Source: Chloroflexota bacterium (lineage in GTDB: Bacteria; Chloroflexota; Chloroflexia; JAMDCE01). Taken from it: a stretch of DNA of 6,415 bases. Below, piece after piece: positions 5,452-6,415 of this stretch. The first letter of the stretch is position 1. Every line of letters begins with the position of its first letter. The translations under genes and the position numbers were made by a program. The stretch is from contig JAMDCE010000122.1 in the NCBI GenBank assembly GCA_023489135.1, forward strand, positions 1-6,415, written 5' to 3'. The notes beneath the pieces are model-generated. The model was not told the origin of the DNA and ran no database searches. It saw nothing but the letters and a program-made list of their open reading frames with translations.

Positions 5452-6415
5452 CTAACCTCTGGTTGGCCCGAACGGGCGCAGTTGCGTGTATGGTCGAGGT
5501 TCCTTGGGCTTGATCAAAACCTCCAATACGGCCGCTCTACCAGAGGCCAATGCTCTTTCCAACGCTGGCCTTATTTCCTCAGGTCGATCCACCTTTTCCG
5601 CATAAGCGCCCAAACCTTGGGCCACCTTACAGTAGTCGCCCGATAACTTGTTCCAAATGCTCCTACCATCGAAGTGCTTGTCCTGCGCCGCGGCGATGTC
5701 AGTCAATGAATTGTTGTTGCCCACGATGAACAAAACGGGGGCGTTGTGACGGACAGCCGTCTCGACTTCCATGCCGTTCATCGCAAAGGCACCATCGCCG
5801 ACCAGACAAACAACTGTCTTGTCTGGCTTTGCCAGCTTGGCTCCAATAGCCGCCGGCACCGACCAACCCATGTTGCTGTGGGCCCCGAACCCAAGGAAGG
5901 ACCGGGGAGCCGGAGCCTCATAGTGGTGAACGATATAGCCACGCACCCCACCAGCATCGTGCACAATGATCGAGTTTTCCCGATCCAGAATCTGCATAAG
6001 CTCCCACGTGATTCGATACGGGTTGATGGGGACCTCGTCGGAGGTCAGTTTTGGCCGCCAATCGGCCTCCCATTGTTCGCGCGCCGACTGCAACTCAGAC
6101 AGTACATCTGTTCTGACCAATCTCGGCCGGTCACCTTGAAGGGACCGCAGCCGCGTCAAGAGGTCGCGGAGGACTAGTTTTGCATCTCCGAGCAACCCAA
6201 CCTGAGCGGGGTAGATACGGTGGATCTCGGCGACGTCAGCGTTAACGTGGATCAATTGAACGTTCTTTGGCACCGGCAGCCACTGGCAGGTGGAGAACTC
6301 CTTAAAGCTGCAACCTACGCCGAGCACCACGTCGGCCTTCGAAGCGAAATGAACGGCCTGTTTTGTGGCGTAGACAGACTTGGGATAGCCGCCAAGTCCT
6401 AAGGCCAATGGGTGG
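5452..6415 (-). CDS. TPP-dependent enzyme, acetolactate synthase / 2-hydroxyacyl-CoA lyase superfamily, C-terminal part
   Basis: About 320 residues are visible, ending at TAG 5452-5454; the frame is open through the right edge (the first complete residues read HPLALGLGG), so the N-terminal PYR domain and the catalytic Glu are missing. The visible part starts in the central nucleotide-fold domain (SKADVVLGVGCSF) and continues into the C-terminal PP domain. The TPP/Mg signature is GDGAFAMNGMEVETAVRH (GDG at 5791-5799) followed after the usual spacing by GNNN. GMEVET resembles oxalyl-CoA decarboxylase and 2-hydroxyacyl-CoA lyases more than classical acetolactate synthase, but this is by eye. SNMGWSVPAAIGAKLA is the typical segment before the signature. 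Related enzymes cleave or form C-C bonds next to a carbonyl. It lies 120 bases upstream of the hydroxylase genes on the same strand and may share their transcript. Confidence 0.88.
   Translation of the reverse strand, partial: HPLALGLGGYPKSVYATKQAVHFASKADVVLGVGCSFKEFSTCQWLPVPKNVQLIHVNADVAEIHRIYPAQVGLLGDAKLVLRDLLTRLRSLQGDRPRLVRTDVLSELQSAREQWEADWRPKLTSDEVPINPYRITWELMQILDRENSIIVHDAGGVRGYIVHHYEAPAPRSFLGFGAHSNMGWSVPAAIGAKLAKPDKTVVCLVGDGAFAMNGMEVETAVRHNAPVLFIVGNNNSLTDIAAAQDKHFDGRSIWNKLSGDYCKVAQGLGAYAEKVDRPEEIRPALERALASGRAAVLEVLIKPKEPRPYTQLRPFGPTRG

Overview
The window looks like bacterial chromosomal DNA, moderately GC-rich, with every recognisable gene on the minus strand. Reading in the direction of transcription (right to left) it holds: the C-terminal part of a thiamine-diphosphate (TPP) enzyme of the acetolactate synthase / 2-hydroxyacyl-CoA lyase superfamily (5452-6415, cut by the right edge); a complete three-subunit molybdenum hydroxylase in the order FAD subunit (4450-5331), [2Fe-2S] subunit (3917-4402), molybdopterin subunit (1542-3902); a 936-base non-coding stretch rich in repeats (606-1541); and the N-terminal part of an M24-family Xaa-Pro peptidase / creatinase-like protein (1-605, cut by the left edge). 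Host taxonomy cannot be fixed from this sequence. The gene mix would suit a soil, sediment or subsurface heterotroph, possibly Chloroflexota, but that is only an impression.

The hydroxylase genes are tightly packed (47-base and 14-base gaps, with the large-subunit Shine-Dalgarno overlapping the small-subunit stop), so they almost certainly form one translationally linked operon. The TPP enzyme ends 120 bases upstream on the same strand with no convincing terminator between, so it may be co-transcribed. The large subunit has the general Mo-hydroxylase motifs (GGGFGSKNE, GAQRGF, GAKGMGE) but lacks the Cys-containing loop of form I CO dehydrogenase, so the complex should be seen as an oxidase or dehydrogenase of an unknown organic substrate. 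A testable model is that the lyase releases an aldehyde or acid that the Mo enzyme then oxidises.

The gene-free stretch is the most unusual part. It contains (i) a 141-bp inverted-repeat element with CAGGG...CCCTG ends and nearly abutting 9-bp direct repeats, which has the structure of a miniature non-autonomous transposon with ISAs1-type ends; (ii) a regular array of a 16-bp motif (consensus TGGTAACCTGCGGGAG) in strictly alternating orientation with a repeat period of 70-71 bp; (iii) a widely spaced perfect 13-bp inverted repeat; and (iv) several compact hairpins, one directly after the large-subunit stop codon.
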